DNA of 64,000 bases from Saccharobesus litoralis (GCF_003063625.1 NZ_CP026604.1:5558065-5622064), one strand, 5' to 3'; numbered from the stretch's first letter, positions 1 to 8,965 are shown. The notes: generated by a model not told the origin, from the letters alone. Program-made: numbers and translations.

Positions 1-95
1 GCACGCTCAACTGGCGATAGCAAACCTTGCGCTTCGTAAAAACGTATTGTTTTTACCGGTAATCCGGCGAGTTGGCCAACTTGACTAATCTTCAT
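1..95 (-). CDS. MerR-family transcriptional regulator, N-terminal fragment
   Basis: The gene runs off the left edge; only about 31 codons are visible, reading MKISQVGQLAGLPVKTIRFY then EAQGLLSPVERA. This is the N-terminal winged helix-turn-helix of the MerR family, with the usual (I/V)RFYE..GLL signature. The ATG lies at 95-93. The effector-binding C-terminus is outside the window, so the inducer cannot be read. The upstream promoter (126-156) resembles those of the copper/heavy-metal branch (CueR/HmrR type), and its orientation suggests autoregulation. Family assignment is secure; the metal is inference. Confidence 0.85.
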   Translation of the reverse strand, partial: MKISQVGQLAGLPVKTIRFYEAQGLLSPVER

Positions 96-125
96 TATGA
101 CAACCAAAATCGTTCACATAATGTA

Positions 126-156
126 AGTGTAAACCTTACATCTAGTGTAAGGTCAA
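126..156 (-). promoter_or_regulatory. MerR-type promoter with overlong spacer and dyad operator
   Basis: On the minus strand a -35 TTGACC (156-151) and a -10 TACACT (131-126) are separated by 19 bp. A perfect dyad, ACCTTACA-TCTAG-TGTAAGGT at 133-153, fills the spacer. An overlong 19-20 bp spacer occupied by the operator is the hallmark of promoters that MerR proteins activate by DNA distortion. It fires toward the merR-like gene whose ATG is at 95, so autoregulation and co-regulation of downstream genes outside the window are inferred. Confidence 0.8.
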
Positions 157-173
157 GCCAAAAACAAAATTAC

Positions 174-349
174 TATAGTCAAAGCGATCAGGTTTTAGGG
201 GAAGCCGTCAAGCTTCGAATCCCCATGAGCATATGCTCTATTATGTGATTGGGGTTGCCTAAAGGGATTTAGGTAGTAGGACGACGCAGGAGCCAAAGTC
301 GAGAGTAAGCGCAGACAATGAACCATAAGACCTGAGTGAGAAGACTATA
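174..349. mobile_element. MITE-like element, copy 1 (176 bp)
   Basis: The element is bounded by TATAGTC (174-180) and GACTATA (343-349). Its two ends are imperfect inverted repeats: after TATAGTC both carry TCAGGT.TTA.GG a few bases further in. It contains the perfect 12-bp palindrome GAGCATATGCTC at 227-238. It has no coding capacity. This copy is inverted relative to copies 1611-1836, 5319-5447 and 13310-13438, and it has extra sequence between about 255 and 305. The outermost TA on each side could be a TA target duplication, as in IS630/Tc1-type MITEs; this is inference. Confidence 0.8.
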
Positions 350-360
350 AAAAGCACAAG

Positions 361-1134
361 CTACAAAGGCGTTAACTCACCTAAATTAAACAACGCTGAT
401 TCACCTGATTGCATTTGATGCCAGTGTTCATTGGTGGTTAAAGGCTTAGTCGCAATTACAGTAACCACATCATTGGGCGTAGTTTCTTGTTTAAAGTCGA
501 CCGTCATTTCTACATCTTGTAATGTTGCTACACCAAAGGGCGCGCGGCGGGTGATCCAGTGCAAGTTATTACTGCAATGGCAATATAAATAGCGACCATC
601 ACTTAAGAAAAAATTGGCAATACCCATAGCGTTTAATTGCGCGGCTAACTTATCAACATAACGGAATAAAGTTTTCATATCACGCGGCGCTTTATTGGGA
701 TATTTGTCTTTAATACGTGACAATAACCAACAAAACGCATGCTCGCTATCGGTTGTACCAACCGGTTGATACCACGACAGTTTTAGCAGCTTTATCCCTT
801 TTAATTGGCCATTGTGGGCAAATGTCCAATCTCGTCCCCACATTTCTCGCGAAAATGGATGGGTATTCTCTAAACTCACCCGACCACGGTTCGCTTGGCG
901 TATATGTGAAATAACACAACAGCTTTTAATTGGGTATTGCTTAATTAGTTTAGCGATTTCAGATTGGCAACTAGGCAAAGCATCTTTGAAAGTGCGACAG
1001 CCTTTGTCCTCATAAAAGGTAACACCAAAGCCATCTTTATGAGCAGCTGTTTGGCCACCACGCACCATTAAACCTGAAAAGCTAAAACAGATGTCGGTCG
1101 GTATATTGGCACTCATGCCAAGTAATTCACACAT
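361..1134 (-). CDS. yafJ: Class II glutamine amidotransferase, YafJ family
   Basis: This 257-residue protein has Cys2 immediately after the initiator Met (MCELLGMSANIPTD), the N-terminal nucleophile of class II glutamine amidotransferases (Ntn fold). Other family motifs are SHIRQANRG around residue 76, FAHNGQL around 105 and TTDSEHAF around 127. Family members hydrolyse glutamine to release ammonia; the acceptor for the stand-alone YafJ type is unknown. It is cytoplasmic, with no signal peptide. It follows the membrane-protein gene 1165-1560 by 30 bp on the same strand, so the two are probably co-transcribed. Length is normal for the family. Confidence 0.92.
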   Translation of the reverse strand: MCELLGMSANIPTDICFSFSGLMVRGGQTAAHKDGFGVTFYEDKGCRTFKDALPSCQSEIAKLIKQYPIKSCCVISHIRQANRGRVSLENTHPFSREMWGRDWTFAHNGQLKGIKLLKLSWYQPVGTTDSEHAFCWLLSRIKDKYPNKAPRDMKTLFRYVDKLAAQLNAMGIANFFLSDGRYLYCHCSNNLHWITRRAPFGVATLQDVEMTVDFKQETTPNDVVTVIATKPLTTNEHWHQMQSGESALFNLGELTPL

Positions 1135-1164
1135 AACTCAAATCAACAGAACAATAACAGTTGT

Positions 1165-1560
1165 TTAGTGTAGCTTAGATTGACGTAAACCAAGTACATA
1201 ACTAGTTGAAAATATTATACTTAGTATTGCACCTAGCGCGATGGTTTTAATAATGTCTGGCGTACCTGCAAGGTAATTAACCAGATAAGATACCCCTATC
1301 ATAAACCCTGTTTGCACGGTAATAAACATAGCTAAAGCGCGGGCACCATGGTTGAGTTTTTTCGCTGCAATTTCATTAGTAACAGACAATAGCAAGGTAA
1401 TAGAAAACGAATACAAGCCATAAACCCATGCTGAGAAAAATGCCGCCGCTGGGTCTAAGTTGTAATTAACCCATAAGGTCCAACTGGCGTAAATTAGAAA
1501 GGCTCCGACGGCCATCAGCAGCAATCGCCAAACAGGACTAAGTTTAAACACAGCAAACAA
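1165..1560 (-). CDS. Small four-helix membrane protein, unknown function
   Basis: This 131-residue protein has four predicted membrane segments, roughly residues 10-30, 40-60, 72-92 and 100-123, and ends in a short basic tail. No catalytic motif is visible and I do not recognise a named family. The start is a TTG at 1560-1558: no ATG lies upstream before an in-frame stop, and an AGGGG ribosome-binding site sits about 8 bases before the TTG. A shorter form from the internal Met at residue 17 would lose most of the first helix. It lies 30 bp upstream of the yafJ homologue. Confidence 0.75.
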   Translation of the reverse strand: MFAVFKLSPVWRLLLMAVGAFLIYASWTLWVNYNLDPAAAFFSAWVYGLYSFSITLLLSVTNEIAAKKLNHGARALAMFITVQTGFMIGVSYLVNYLAGTPDIIKTIALGAILSIIFSTSYVLGLRQSKLH

Positions 1561-1610
1561 ATGGTAACCCCTAAACTTGTTATTAAATCAAATGCCTTCT
1601 ATTATCCAAA

Positions 1611-1836
1611 TATAGTCTTCTCGCTCAGGTTTTATGGTTCATTGTCTGCGCTTACTCGCCCCAATCACATAGTAGAGCATATGCTCATGGGGTCTCGAAG
1701 CTTGCCTACATGGATGTAGGTAAGGAGCGTGAGCACGGATGCGGTAGCTTTGACGGCTTTGCTTACATGGATGTAAGTACTTAGGTTTCGTCTGGAACTA
1801 GAAACCCGCCCCTAAAACCCGATCGCTTTGACTATA
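1611..1836. mobile_element. MITE-like element, copy 2 (226 bp), carrying nested insertions
   Basis: The ends are TATAGTC (1611-1617) and GACTATA (1830-1836). The left part matches copies 5319-5447 and 13310-13438 through GAGCATATGCTC and TCTCGAAGCTTG. The sequence is then interrupted twice by modules starting with near-identical palindromes: CCTACATGGATGTAGG at 1705-1720 and CTTACATGGATGTAAG at 1762-1777. After them the shared 3' end (CCCCTAAAACC..GATCGCTTTGACTATA) resumes. It occupies most of the 355-bp gap between the divergent genes 1165-1560 and 1916-2812; no other signal is evident there. Confidence 0.8.
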
Positions 1837-1915
1837 CAAAGCTAAATGAATATCGCCCATTTAGCTTTTTTGTTTGTTTTAATATAAGCCAAGACATACT
1901 CATCAATACCATTTT

Positions 1916-2812
1916 ATGCTAAGACACCTACCCTGCTTTATCATTCGCCCAATCATCACCCTGTTGTTATCGTTAAATTTAGTTTATTGGGGTAGTTTGA
2001 TTATTCTCGGCGGGGTGATCAAACTCTTGCTGCCAAGCCAATTAAAATTTAAATGGTCACGTGTGCTTGAAAGCTTTATGCACGCTTGGGCTTATATCAA
2101 TATGCTGGTTATCCGCTGCTTTAATCCGATTGAGTTTGATGTACAAGGCATTGAGCATCTAAATACGCGCAACTGGTATTTACTGCTAGCCAATCACCAA
2201 AGCTGGTTCGATATTATGCTGATCAGTTATTTATGTATCAACAAAATGCCGGCGGGCCGCTACTTTCTTAAACGTGAATTACTGAAAATTCCTTTTATTG
2301 GCCTAGCAGCATGGGCGTTGGACATGCCGCTAATGCAACGCTATAGCAAACAATATTTAAGCAAATACCCAGAAAAGCGCGGATGCGATATTGCCACCAC
2401 CCAAAAAGCTTGCGAAAAATTTAAGTTTATACCCGTCACGGTTATTAATTTTGTTGAAGGCACGCGTTTTACCAAGCAAAAACATCAACTGAAACAAAGC
2501 CCTTATCGCCATTTACTACCCGCAAAAGCGGGCGGGATCGCCTTTGCATTAGCCACCATGGGTCAGCAATTTTCCGGTATTTTAAATACAACCTTATGCT
2601 ATCCAGACAACCCAGAGGGAGCAATGCACGCTGCCGCCTGCGGAAAACTAAAAAGGCTAACGGTACGCATTGAATTTATCCCTATAACCACGCAACACTT
2701 AGGCGATTACGATAATGATTTAGCTTTTAAACAAGGCTTTCAAAATTGGCTGAATGGCTTATGGCAGAAAAAGGATATAGAACTGCAAAAATTAAGAGAT
2801 AAAAACCAATAA
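1916..2812 (+). CDS. yihG: 1-acyl-sn-glycerol-3-phosphate acyltransferase-like protein, YihG type
   Basis: This 298-residue member of the PlsC acyltransferase superfamily has a hydrophobic N-terminus (residues 8-38) that probably anchors it in the inner membrane. The catalytic HX4D box is NHQSWFD (His94-Asp99) and the phosphate-binding block is FVEGTRF (179-185). Family members transfer acyl chains to lysophosphatidate or related lysophospholipids. Length and motif spacing fit the YihG branch rather than the shorter PlsC. The ATG at 1916 is the first in frame, with no strong ribosome-binding site. It stands alone between repeat copy 2 and the TonB receptor gene. Confidence 0.85.
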   Translation: MLRHLPCFIIRPIITLLLSLNLVYWGSLIILGGVIKLLLPSQLKFKWSRVLESFMHAWAYINMLVIRCFNPIEFDVQGIEHLNTRNWYLLLANHQSWFDIMLISYLCINKMPAGRYFLKRELLKIPFIGLAAWALDMPLMQRYSKQYLSKYPEKRGCDIATTQKACEKFKFIPVTVINFVEGTRFTKQKHQLKQSPYRHLLPAKAGGIAFALATMGQQFSGILNTTLCYPDNPEGAMHAAACGKLKRLTVRIEFIPITTQHLGDYDNDLAFKQGFQNWLNGLWQKKDIELQKLRDKNQ

Positions 2813-2875
2813 CTCAATTTTAAGTAATTTATTAATCAGTAATTAATCAAAATTACGACTCTGCTCTATACTTTA

Positions 2876-4885
2876 ATGATTATTCAAAAACTTAAACCTT
2901 TTTTGCATATGCTCCGTCGGTCATTATCAATAAGCCTAGTTGCTATGCTTAATACTTTCGCTTCTATGCCTTACGCCTTAGCGGTCGAAAGTATTTGGGA
3001 TATGTCATTGCAGCAATTGATGCAAATCGAAGTGGTTACGGCATCGAAAAGCGCAGAGCAACAAAATAATGCGCCAGCGAATATCACTGTCATTTCAAAG
3101 CAGGAAATACAAGCATTTGGCGCCAATAACCTGCACGATATATTGCGTAGAGTCTCTGGCCTCAACCCACTTAGCGGCAGTGTATTGCGCGATAACTTCG
3201 TTTCTATCAGAGGGCAGCATTCCAGTTCAATTGATCGCCGCACACTGTTATTAATCGACGGACGCCCCTTTCGCGATGGCAACACAGGCGGATTAAACAC
3301 CACTATTTACCGCACGTTTCCAATCCAAAGTATCGAGCGCATTGAGGTTATCAAAGGCCCCGGTTCTATCCTATACGGTAGTAATGCCACGTCGGGGGTG
3401 ATCAATATCATCACCAAGCCAACACAAAAAAACAGCCTGAAACTTGGAGCCGGCAGCTTTGCGACGCAATTACTTGAAGGGGCCTATGGCTACCAACAAG
3501 GTGATCTCAACCTGTCCGCCAATTTAAAATGGTTAGACTCTAATGGTTGGGATTACACCACGACGGATCAAAACGATATTCGCGATTCAGTTAACTATGC
3601 TCATCGTGATTTCGGCGGGCGCTTTGCACTAAACTATAAAAACTTTAATCTCAGCTATTTTATCAGCCAAGTAGATGAAGTGATTATCAGTTCTGGTTTT
3701 GTGCAACATTGGCCTGCCACAACTTACGACAAACATCATCAAATGTTAGATTTAGGCTATGAGCAGGCGATTAATCAAGACTGGCAGCTAGCCACCCACC
3801 TCACTTTAAACCACCACAAACGCCACACAGCTGATGGAGGGATAGATATTGACGGGCATAACACCCTGCTAGAAGTGAGCACTACAGGTCAACTCAACTC
3901 ATCGAGTCAACTTACTGCAGGGGCGACTTATCACAGGTTAAAAGGTGACGATTTAGGCAACCCCAACTTAAGCGCATTCTGGGATTTAAAATGGTGGTCA
4001 GCGTACTACCAACTAACCAGTGCTATTACTCAAGATTTAACCCTGACTCTTGGCCAGCATTATAATGATATAGCCAATATGACCCATGCCAATCAAGTAA
4101 GTCGTGATTCTGATTTTTCATCTAAACTCGCGTTAAATTGGCACTTACATACCGATTGGCATCTAAAGTTATTATGGACAGAAGCGTTTCGTTCGCCTTA
4201 TGGTGCCGAGCTAGCACTGCAATCACCAACCCTTGTTGGCAATCCCAATTTAAAGCCAGAAAAAGTCACAACCGCGGAGATGCAGTTAATTTATCAATTG
4301 CATAACCTTCGTGTTGCCGCCGCATGGTTTAATACTGAATATGAAGACGCTCTAGGGCCTGAATTAACACCTGGTTCACCACCTCCTTTTAGTTTTTCCA
4401 ACAAAGCCGCCTTAAAAGTGGATGGAGGCGAATTAGAAATGTCGTATGAAGCCAGCAAACAGACTTACTATACTGGCTCTTGGAGCTATCAGTCCAATCA
4501 AGATCATAGAGGTATTGCACAAATACAAAAAACGCCCAAGCATATGATCAAAATAGGGATCCATCACAGCTATAACGATACACTGTCATTAGGTTTATTT
4601 AATACATGGTTAAGCGCTCAACCCAAAGCGGAACAATTTAATCCCAACACCCGTGTAATTAATAACAATACTGGGGCTTACCACCACCTAACACTAAAAG
4701 CCAATTGGCAATTGTCGTCACTCACAACTAGCCAAAGGTTTAACTCGGCCGATATAAGCTTGTTTATTGATAACTTATTGCAAGCCAATACCGTGTATCA
4801 ACCTGATATTGCCAATACTCGAATTAATGCCTTACCACAGCGTGCAGGTCGTTCACTGTACCTAAATTTACAGCTGGGTTTTTAA
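2876..4885 (+). CDS. TonB-dependent outer-membrane receptor
   Basis: This 669-residue protein has a signal peptide ending near ALA-V (residues 34-37). Next comes a TonB-box-like start followed by the plug domain (about 60-175), with VVTASKS, LLLIDGRPF and the typical IERIEVIKGPGSILYGSNATSGVINIITK-type region around 143-175. The rest is a 22-strand barrel region, ending in the aromatic terminus LNLQLGF expected for BAM recognition. It takes up a scarce ligand using TonB/ExbBD energy. The ligand cannot be read; the sequence resembles the BtuB/CirA group of colicin and cobalamin/iron receptors. No Fur box or riboswitch was recognised in the 63-bp upstream gap. Confidence 0.9.
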   Translation: MIIQKLKPFLHMLRRSLSISLVAMLNTFASMPYALAVESIWDMSLQQLMQIEVVTASKSAEQQNNAPANITVISKQEIQAFGANNLHDILRRVSGLNPLSGSVLRDNFVSIRGQHSSSIDRRTLLLIDGRPFRDGNTGGLNTTIYRTFPIQSIERIEVIKGPGSILYGSNATSGVINIITKPTQKNSLKLGAGSFATQLLEGAYGYQQGDLNLSANLKWLDSNGWDYTTTDQNDIRDSVNYAHRDFGGRFALNYKNFNLSYFISQVDEVIISSGFVQHWPATTYDKHHQMLDLGYEQAINQDWQLATHLTLNHHKRHTADGGIDIDGHNTLLEVSTTGQLNSSSQLTAGATYHRLKGDDLGNPNLSAFWDLKWWSAYYQLTSAITQDLTLTLGQHYNDIANMTHANQVSRDSDFSSKLALNWHLHTDWHLKLLWTEAFRSPYGAELALQSPTLVGNPNLKPEKVTTAEMQLIYQLHNLRVAAAWFNTEYEDALGPELTPGSPPPFSFSNKAALKVDGGELEMSYEASKQTYYTGSWSYQSNQDHRGIAQIQKTPKHMIKIGIHHSYNDTLSLGLFNTWLSAQPKAEQFNPNTRVINNNTGAYHHLTLKANWQLSSLTTSQRFNSADISLFIDNLLQANTVYQPDIANTRINALPQRAGRSLYLNLQLGF

Positions 4886-4951
4886 CGCTCTGCTTGCATC
4901 ACATAATCAGTTAATTAAAATAACCGGCTTCGCTTTAAATGAGATGATAAG

Positions 4952-5194
4952 ATGTCGGACTTTGCTAATGCAGATCAACAATTAGATGCCATGGGCTTAC
5001 GTTGTCCTGAGCCAGTAATGATGGTGCGAGTCAACATGCGTAAATTAGCAGAAGGTCAAACCCTATTAGTCACAGCAGATGATCCTTCAACCACCCGAGA
5101 CATCCCTAGTTTTTGTCGCTTTATGGATCACACTCTCATCGCAAGCCAAACAACCCAAAAACCCTATTTGTACCTGATCCGTAAAGGACTTTGA
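4952..5194 (+). CDS. tusA: Sulfur carrier protein TusA
   Basis: This 80-residue protein has the TusA/SirA signature [13 protein letters not shown]; Cys18 in CPEP is the persulfide-carrying residue. TusA passes sulfur from IscS to the TusBCD/E relay for tRNA 2-thiouridine synthesis and to molybdopterin enzymes. Length and the C-terminal PYLYLIRKG are normal. It begins 66 bp after the TonB receptor, with a GAGATGATAAG ribosome-binding region. It could be a read-through partner of the receptor gene, but no functional link is evident. No terminator was recognised before the MITE at 5319. Confidence 0.93.
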   Translation: MSDFANADQQLDAMGLRCPEPVMMVRVNMRKLAEGQTLLVTADDPSTTRDIPSFCRFMDHTLIASQTTQKPYLYLIRKGL

Positions 5195-5318
5195 TTCTAG
5201 CTAGCGCCAAGTTGGCAAAACATTATTCAATTATCTTGCTAAACTTTTTATTCCTTCGACAGCCAAGCAAAGTACAAGATTCAAGTTAATGCCAAGTAAC
5301 AAAAGACCCAACAATAGA

Positions 5319-5447
5319 TATAGTCTTCTCGCTCAGGTCTTATGGTTCATTGTCGGCGCTTACTCGCCCCAATCACATAATAGAGCATATGCTCATGGGG
5401 TCTCGAAGCTTGACGGCTTCCCCTAAAACCTGATCGCTTTGACTATA
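5319..5447. mobile_element. MITE-like element, copy 3 (129 bp, compact form)
   Basis: It runs from TATAGTC (5319-5325) to GACTATA (5441-5447) and is nearly identical in length and order to copy 13310-13438, so the 129-bp form is probably the basic element. It contains GAGCATATGCTC and TCTCGAAGCTTGACGG. Its position about 125 bp after tusA and 266 bp before the next gene leaves both genes intact. The remaining sequence, 5448-5713, shows no recognisable feature apart from the ribosome-binding site of the gene at 5714. Confidence 0.85.
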
Positions 5448-5713
5448 CCTTTATTTAACAATGGTTGGTAGCTGTCAAGAGTAGCGGAAATATCCTACAG
5501 CAATAGCGCTTTTGACTGATTTTTTGCCGATACACATCCATTAAACTTAAGCTAAGAGTAATGTCTTAGTGACCCCGTTTATACTACAAAATTGCTAGTA
5601 GCAATCAGAACAGATTCATTCAAGTGTCACCTTAACTCATTACTCTTGCCTTATCTAATTGGTTAAATACCACACAAGATAAGCTCGTAGCTAATGTGTA
5701 AATGGAGGTCGAG

Positions 5714-5920
5714 ATGATCACTCACAAAAAACACTCTGACAAACTGTCGCTGATCAATGATGATCGCTGGTTTGATATATTCTTTAACGGCTTTAGTTGG
5801 CAAGGTCACGGTGAGGATATCAACTTTATTTATGATGACACGTTTGAAGCGCCGCAAACATCAGGCACAGACTCAATACGCTCATCAAGTACTTCACAGG
5901 TTATGAGAACAAAAATTTAA
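5714..5920 (+). CDS. Small hypothetical protein (68 aa)
   Basis: The reading frame encodes an acidic, aromatic-rich peptide (MITHKKHSDKLSLINDD, then WFDIFFNGFSWQGHG). The ATG at 5714 is preferred over the in-frame ATG at 5702 because a perfect GGAGG at 5704-5708 sits five bases before it. There is no signal peptide or membrane segment. The C-terminus is Ser/Thr-rich and low in complexity. I recognise no family. The strong ribosome-binding site is the main argument that it is translated; a ribosomally made small peptide or orphan gene are both possible. Confidence 0.5.
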   Translation: MITHKKHSDKLSLINDDRWFDIFFNGFSWQGHGEDINFIYDDTFEAPQTSGTDSIRSSSTSQVMRTKI

Positions 5921-6016
5921 AAAGAAAAGAGTGGCTTCCTTGCTACTCTGTCGCCATTACATTTGGAGCAATGTTGGCGAAACCGCAATCCTCTGCATTC
6001 AAGTTTGGGGGGGAGG

Positions 6017-6037
6017 AATATTATTATTAATAATATT
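6017..6037. repeat. AT-only palindrome after a G7 run
   Basis: A perfect 21-bp dyad with 10-bp arms, AATATTATTA at 6017-6026 and TAATAATATT at 6028-6037, follows a run of seven G at 6007-6013. It lies between the small gene ending at 5920 and the convergent chemoreceptor gene ending at 6143. It might be a weak bidirectional terminator or simply a slippage-prone tract. Confidence 0.4.
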
Positions 6038-6142
6038 GACTCAGTGCTTATTAGTAACAACTCTGGACGTAAAATAGAGTTTCTATTTCTCTCTAAAACC
6101 CTATTTGATTTATCCCCTTTCGCTATTATCCATTCTCTATTC

Positions 6143-8110
6143 TTACTTCACCTTATAGGCTAAAACAATATCATGCATACTGTTGGCTATTTCAGCCAAT
6201 TGGTTGGCGGAACTAGCAATTTGCTGAGCCCCAACCACATTTTCAGTCGCTTGTTCATCAATTCGACAAATATTGCTATTTATCTCTCGGATCACATAGT
6301 TTTGTTCATTCGCCGCACTGGATACGGTTTCAGTTACCGTATCGATTGAACGCATGTTGTTGACGATACTTTTTAAAACTGCAGTGATATTTTCAGCCGA
6401 ACCCACTGCATCCATCGCCCGCTGCTTACCTAATTCAATCACGTTGTAAGCTTCCTTAGCCCCCTGCTGCAAGGCATTCACATTACCTGAAATTTCTTCG
6501 GTCGATTCTTGAGTACGAAAGGCCAAATTACGTACTTCTTCTGCAACAACTGTAAATCCACGCCCTTGATCTCCTGCCCTTGCCGCTTCTATCGCCGCGT
6601 TTAACGCTAACAAATTAGTTTGTTCCGAAACGGAACTAATCACCTCAACCATACCGGATATATTAACGACGCTACTGTTAAGGTTATCGATAGTTGAGCC
6701 CAAGCTAGTCACATCTTCAGCTAATTTCTGAATTTCCGACACGGCACTCTCAACAGCATAGCTACCTTTTTCGGTATCTTCGGTTGCGCGTTTAACGTTT
6801 GCCGAGCCATCAAGCATATGATTACTCACATCTTGAATACAGGCACTCATTTGCTCAACAGCACCTGCAATACTAGTAATATCTTGCTTTAACAAAGTTA
6901 AATTACGGCTGCTTTGCTCTACGGCCACAGAGGTTTCTTGAGTTGCCGTAGCAACTTGCTCGGCATATTGTTGAAATACCAATAAGTCAGACCGAAACTT
7001 ACCTAGCACACGATTAATATTACTCGCAGCACGCCCCAAGTCGTCTTGGCAAATAATAGGAATATCTTGAGTTAAATCACTCTGACTAATCACTTGGTCA
7101 ATAATATGGTTTATTGCGCCCGCTTGCTGCTGTGTCGAGCGCAAACAAAAATAGATAGCCGCGGTAATCGCTAGAGCCAATAACGTGATCACCACATAAA
7201 CCAGTAAGTTAATAACATTATTAAAATGTAGCGTTTGTGCTGTCTGTTGGATTTGACCAAGTAACACAGTCTCTGTTTGTTTTAACTGATTGATACGCTG
7301 AGTCGCTGCATCGAACCAAGCAGTCGCCTCAATAGCAAAGTTGGCATTTTTCGCCAACGCTGATTGCCTAAACCGCTCAACTTCGCGCTGTTGTGGCGAA
7401 CTTAATAAGCGAGTTATCTCTTGGGTAAAGTTGCTTAATGCCAAGGCTTGGCTCACGGCTGTATAGTTGTCTTGGGTATTAACCAGTTGAATAAAACGTT
7501 GATAAAGCGATCCGCTAAATTCATCTTGACTAAAAACATTACTAAGCACAGCACGCTCAATACCGGCTTGTTCTTTGGCTAAAGAAAACGCATACAAGGT
7601 GACAAGTTGCTGAGATATTGTCTTGCTGGAAGTTTGTTTGGCTAATTCAGCATTTAACGCCAACACAGTTTTATTATTATTTGTGTAATAAGCCAGCATG
7701 TCTTGAGTCTCAATGGCGAACAAATCAACTTGCTGCCTAATCTGCTCACGCTTATTTAAACTAACCATTAATTGCTGCAACTCCCCAGCTATCAACTCAT
7801 TTAACTCATGCTGCTCTATCACTTGTTTTAAAGTTTGCAAGCGCGAGTCAACTTGCTGCCGTTGTTTAGCTAACTGCGCTACGAACTTTTTGCCTTTGGC
7901 CCCTAAAAAGCCCGCAGACATGCCACGTTCCTTTTGCATTTCATGCACGAAATTATTGGTCGCCTTAACTAAATGGGCATGCGACAAAATAGCTTTAGCA
8001 TCGTTCATTTGGTAATAAACAGCCGTCGTTTCGTATGCCAGAACTAGCAATAATAAAAGACAAGGCAAAAGGATTAACCTTGTTAAATGCTTAGACAAAA
8101 ATGGGATCAT
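6143..8110 (-). CDS. Methyl-accepting chemotaxis protein with NIT sensor domain
   Basis: This 655-residue chemoreceptor has a first membrane helix (about 11-31), a large periplasmic helical domain (about 35-300) carrying the NIT signature [18 protein letters not shown], a second helix (about 303-325), HAMP (about 327-380) and a cytoplasmic signalling domain. The CheA/CheW-binding hairpin tip is [20 protein letters not shown] with [15 protein letters not shown] after it. NIT domains are proposed to sense nitrate or nitrite, so it probably biases flagellar rotation through CheA in response to nitrogen oxyanions; that ligand is family inference. No C-terminal CheR/CheB-tethering pentapeptide is present. 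It is monocistronic. Confidence 0.92.
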   Translation of the reverse strand: MIPFLSKHLTRLILLPCLLLLLVLAYETTAVYYQMNDAKAILSHAHLVKATNNFVHEMQKERGMSAGFLGAKGKKFVAQLAKQRQQVDSRLQTLKQVIEQHELNELIAGELQQLMVSLNKREQIRQQVDLFAIETQDMLAYYTNNNKTVLALNAELAKQTSSKTISQQLVTLYAFSLAKEQAGIERAVLSNVFSQDEFSGSLYQRFIQLVNTQDNYTAVSQALALSNFTQEITRLLSSPQQREVERFRQSALAKNANFAIEATAWFDAATQRINQLKQTETVLLGQIQQTAQTLHFNNVINLLVYVVITLLALAITAAIYFCLRSTQQQAGAINHIIDQVISQSDLTQDIPIICQDDLGRAASNINRVLGKFRSDLLVFQQYAEQVATATQETSVAVEQSSRNLTLLKQDITSIAGAVEQMSACIQDVSNHMLDGSANVKRATEDTEKGSYAVESAVSEIQKLAEDVTSLGSTIDNLNSSVVNISGMVEVISSVSEQTNLLALNAAIEAARAGDQGRGFTVVAEEVRNLAFRTQESTEEISGNVNALQQGAKEAYNVIELGKQRAMDAVGSAENITAVLKSIVNNMRSIDTVTETVSSAANEQNYVIREINSNICRIDEQATENVVGAQQIASSANQLAEIANSMHDIVLAYKVK

Positions 8111-8219
8111 ATCAACCTTAAAAACACTTATAGTGAGTGGTTAAACAAATTAACACTCAGGTTACCCTGTGTAAGAAACACACACATATGTAAAACTTAA
8201 TCTTGAACTTGGAGTATGC

Positions 8220-8423
8220 TTATTTAACGAAAGGTTTTAGTAAAACTTCATTAGCGGCATATTCTGTTGCCATACGCCGCTCAATTCCTTGTTGCTCAGC
8301 GATATTGGATTGCACAAAGTAATCAAACTTGTGAATATTGGCTGTTTGTGCCGAAGAGGTTGCCGCGTTTAATAATCGCTCGAGAGCTTGCTTTGATTTG
8401 TTATTTATTTCATCAGCCATCAT
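8220..8423 (-). CDS. Small hypothetical protein (67 aa)
   Basis: This short soluble helical protein (MMADEINNKSKQALERLLNA, ending LLKPFVK) lies 109 bp upstream of the chemoreceptor gene on the same strand. A GGGTGG purine-rich site precedes tandem ATG codons, so either Met could start it. It has no signal peptide, cysteines or recognised domain. Proximity suggests possible co-transcription with the receptor. It is not an obvious chemotaxis component. Confidence 0.5.
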   Translation of the reverse strand: MMADEINNKSKQALERLLNAATSSAQTANIHKFDYFVQSNIAEQQGIERRMATEYAANEVLLKPFVK

Positions 8424-8937
8424 TTTCCACCCATTAAGTGATACTGCCTATCTTGCCTTTTAATCTTTAATTACCTCTAATTAAAGACACAAAGATAAAC
8501 ATCATCCTGATTTCCAATTGAGCCAAAAGCGCTACCCTGCAGGTTACAAACAGTTCCAAACTAACAACAAACAGGGTTATAGCCCTGTGTTGCTATTTTT
8601 AGCTCTCACTTTATTTACAAAATCGTAAAAAAATTAACACATATATGCAAACAAGGTTTTGCTATAAAACCAATAAAATCAACAACTTGACCACGGGTCA
8701 ATATTGTAAGAGCGACATTTCAGTGTACCAAGTGATCACTAATTTTGTTTTTTAGTACATAAACCGCAATTTATTGGACTCATTTTGTTTAAGCGAAAAA
8801 GTGGCATGAAACCAAATAGAACAAGGGGTAGACGTTTACGCACTCAATTTGTGCGCATATTCGCTAAACAAACTTGCTATTTTTTCGCTTTAAAAGCAAC
8901 AAAATCTCCGTTTGCGAATAATTCAAATGGTTTGCCT

Positions 8938-8965
8938 GTTGAAAAAAAATGTATTTTTTTTCAAC
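8938..8965. repeat. 28-bp perfect palindrome with A8/T8 arms
   Basis: Arms GTTGAAAAAAAAT (8938-8950) and ATTTTTTTTCAAC (8953-8965) are perfect complements around a 2-base centre GT. On either strand the transcript would have a hairpin made largely of A-U pairs rather than a GC stem with a U tail, so it is not a classical intrinsic terminator. A binding site for a dimeric regulator, or a cruciform, is possible. Confidence 0.6.

Noticed and set aside
5963-6163. 66-codon frame overlapping the end of the chemoreceptor gene
   Set aside because: It starts at a TTG, runs across the G7 run and AT palindrome, and overlaps the opposite-strand receptor gene by 20 bp.
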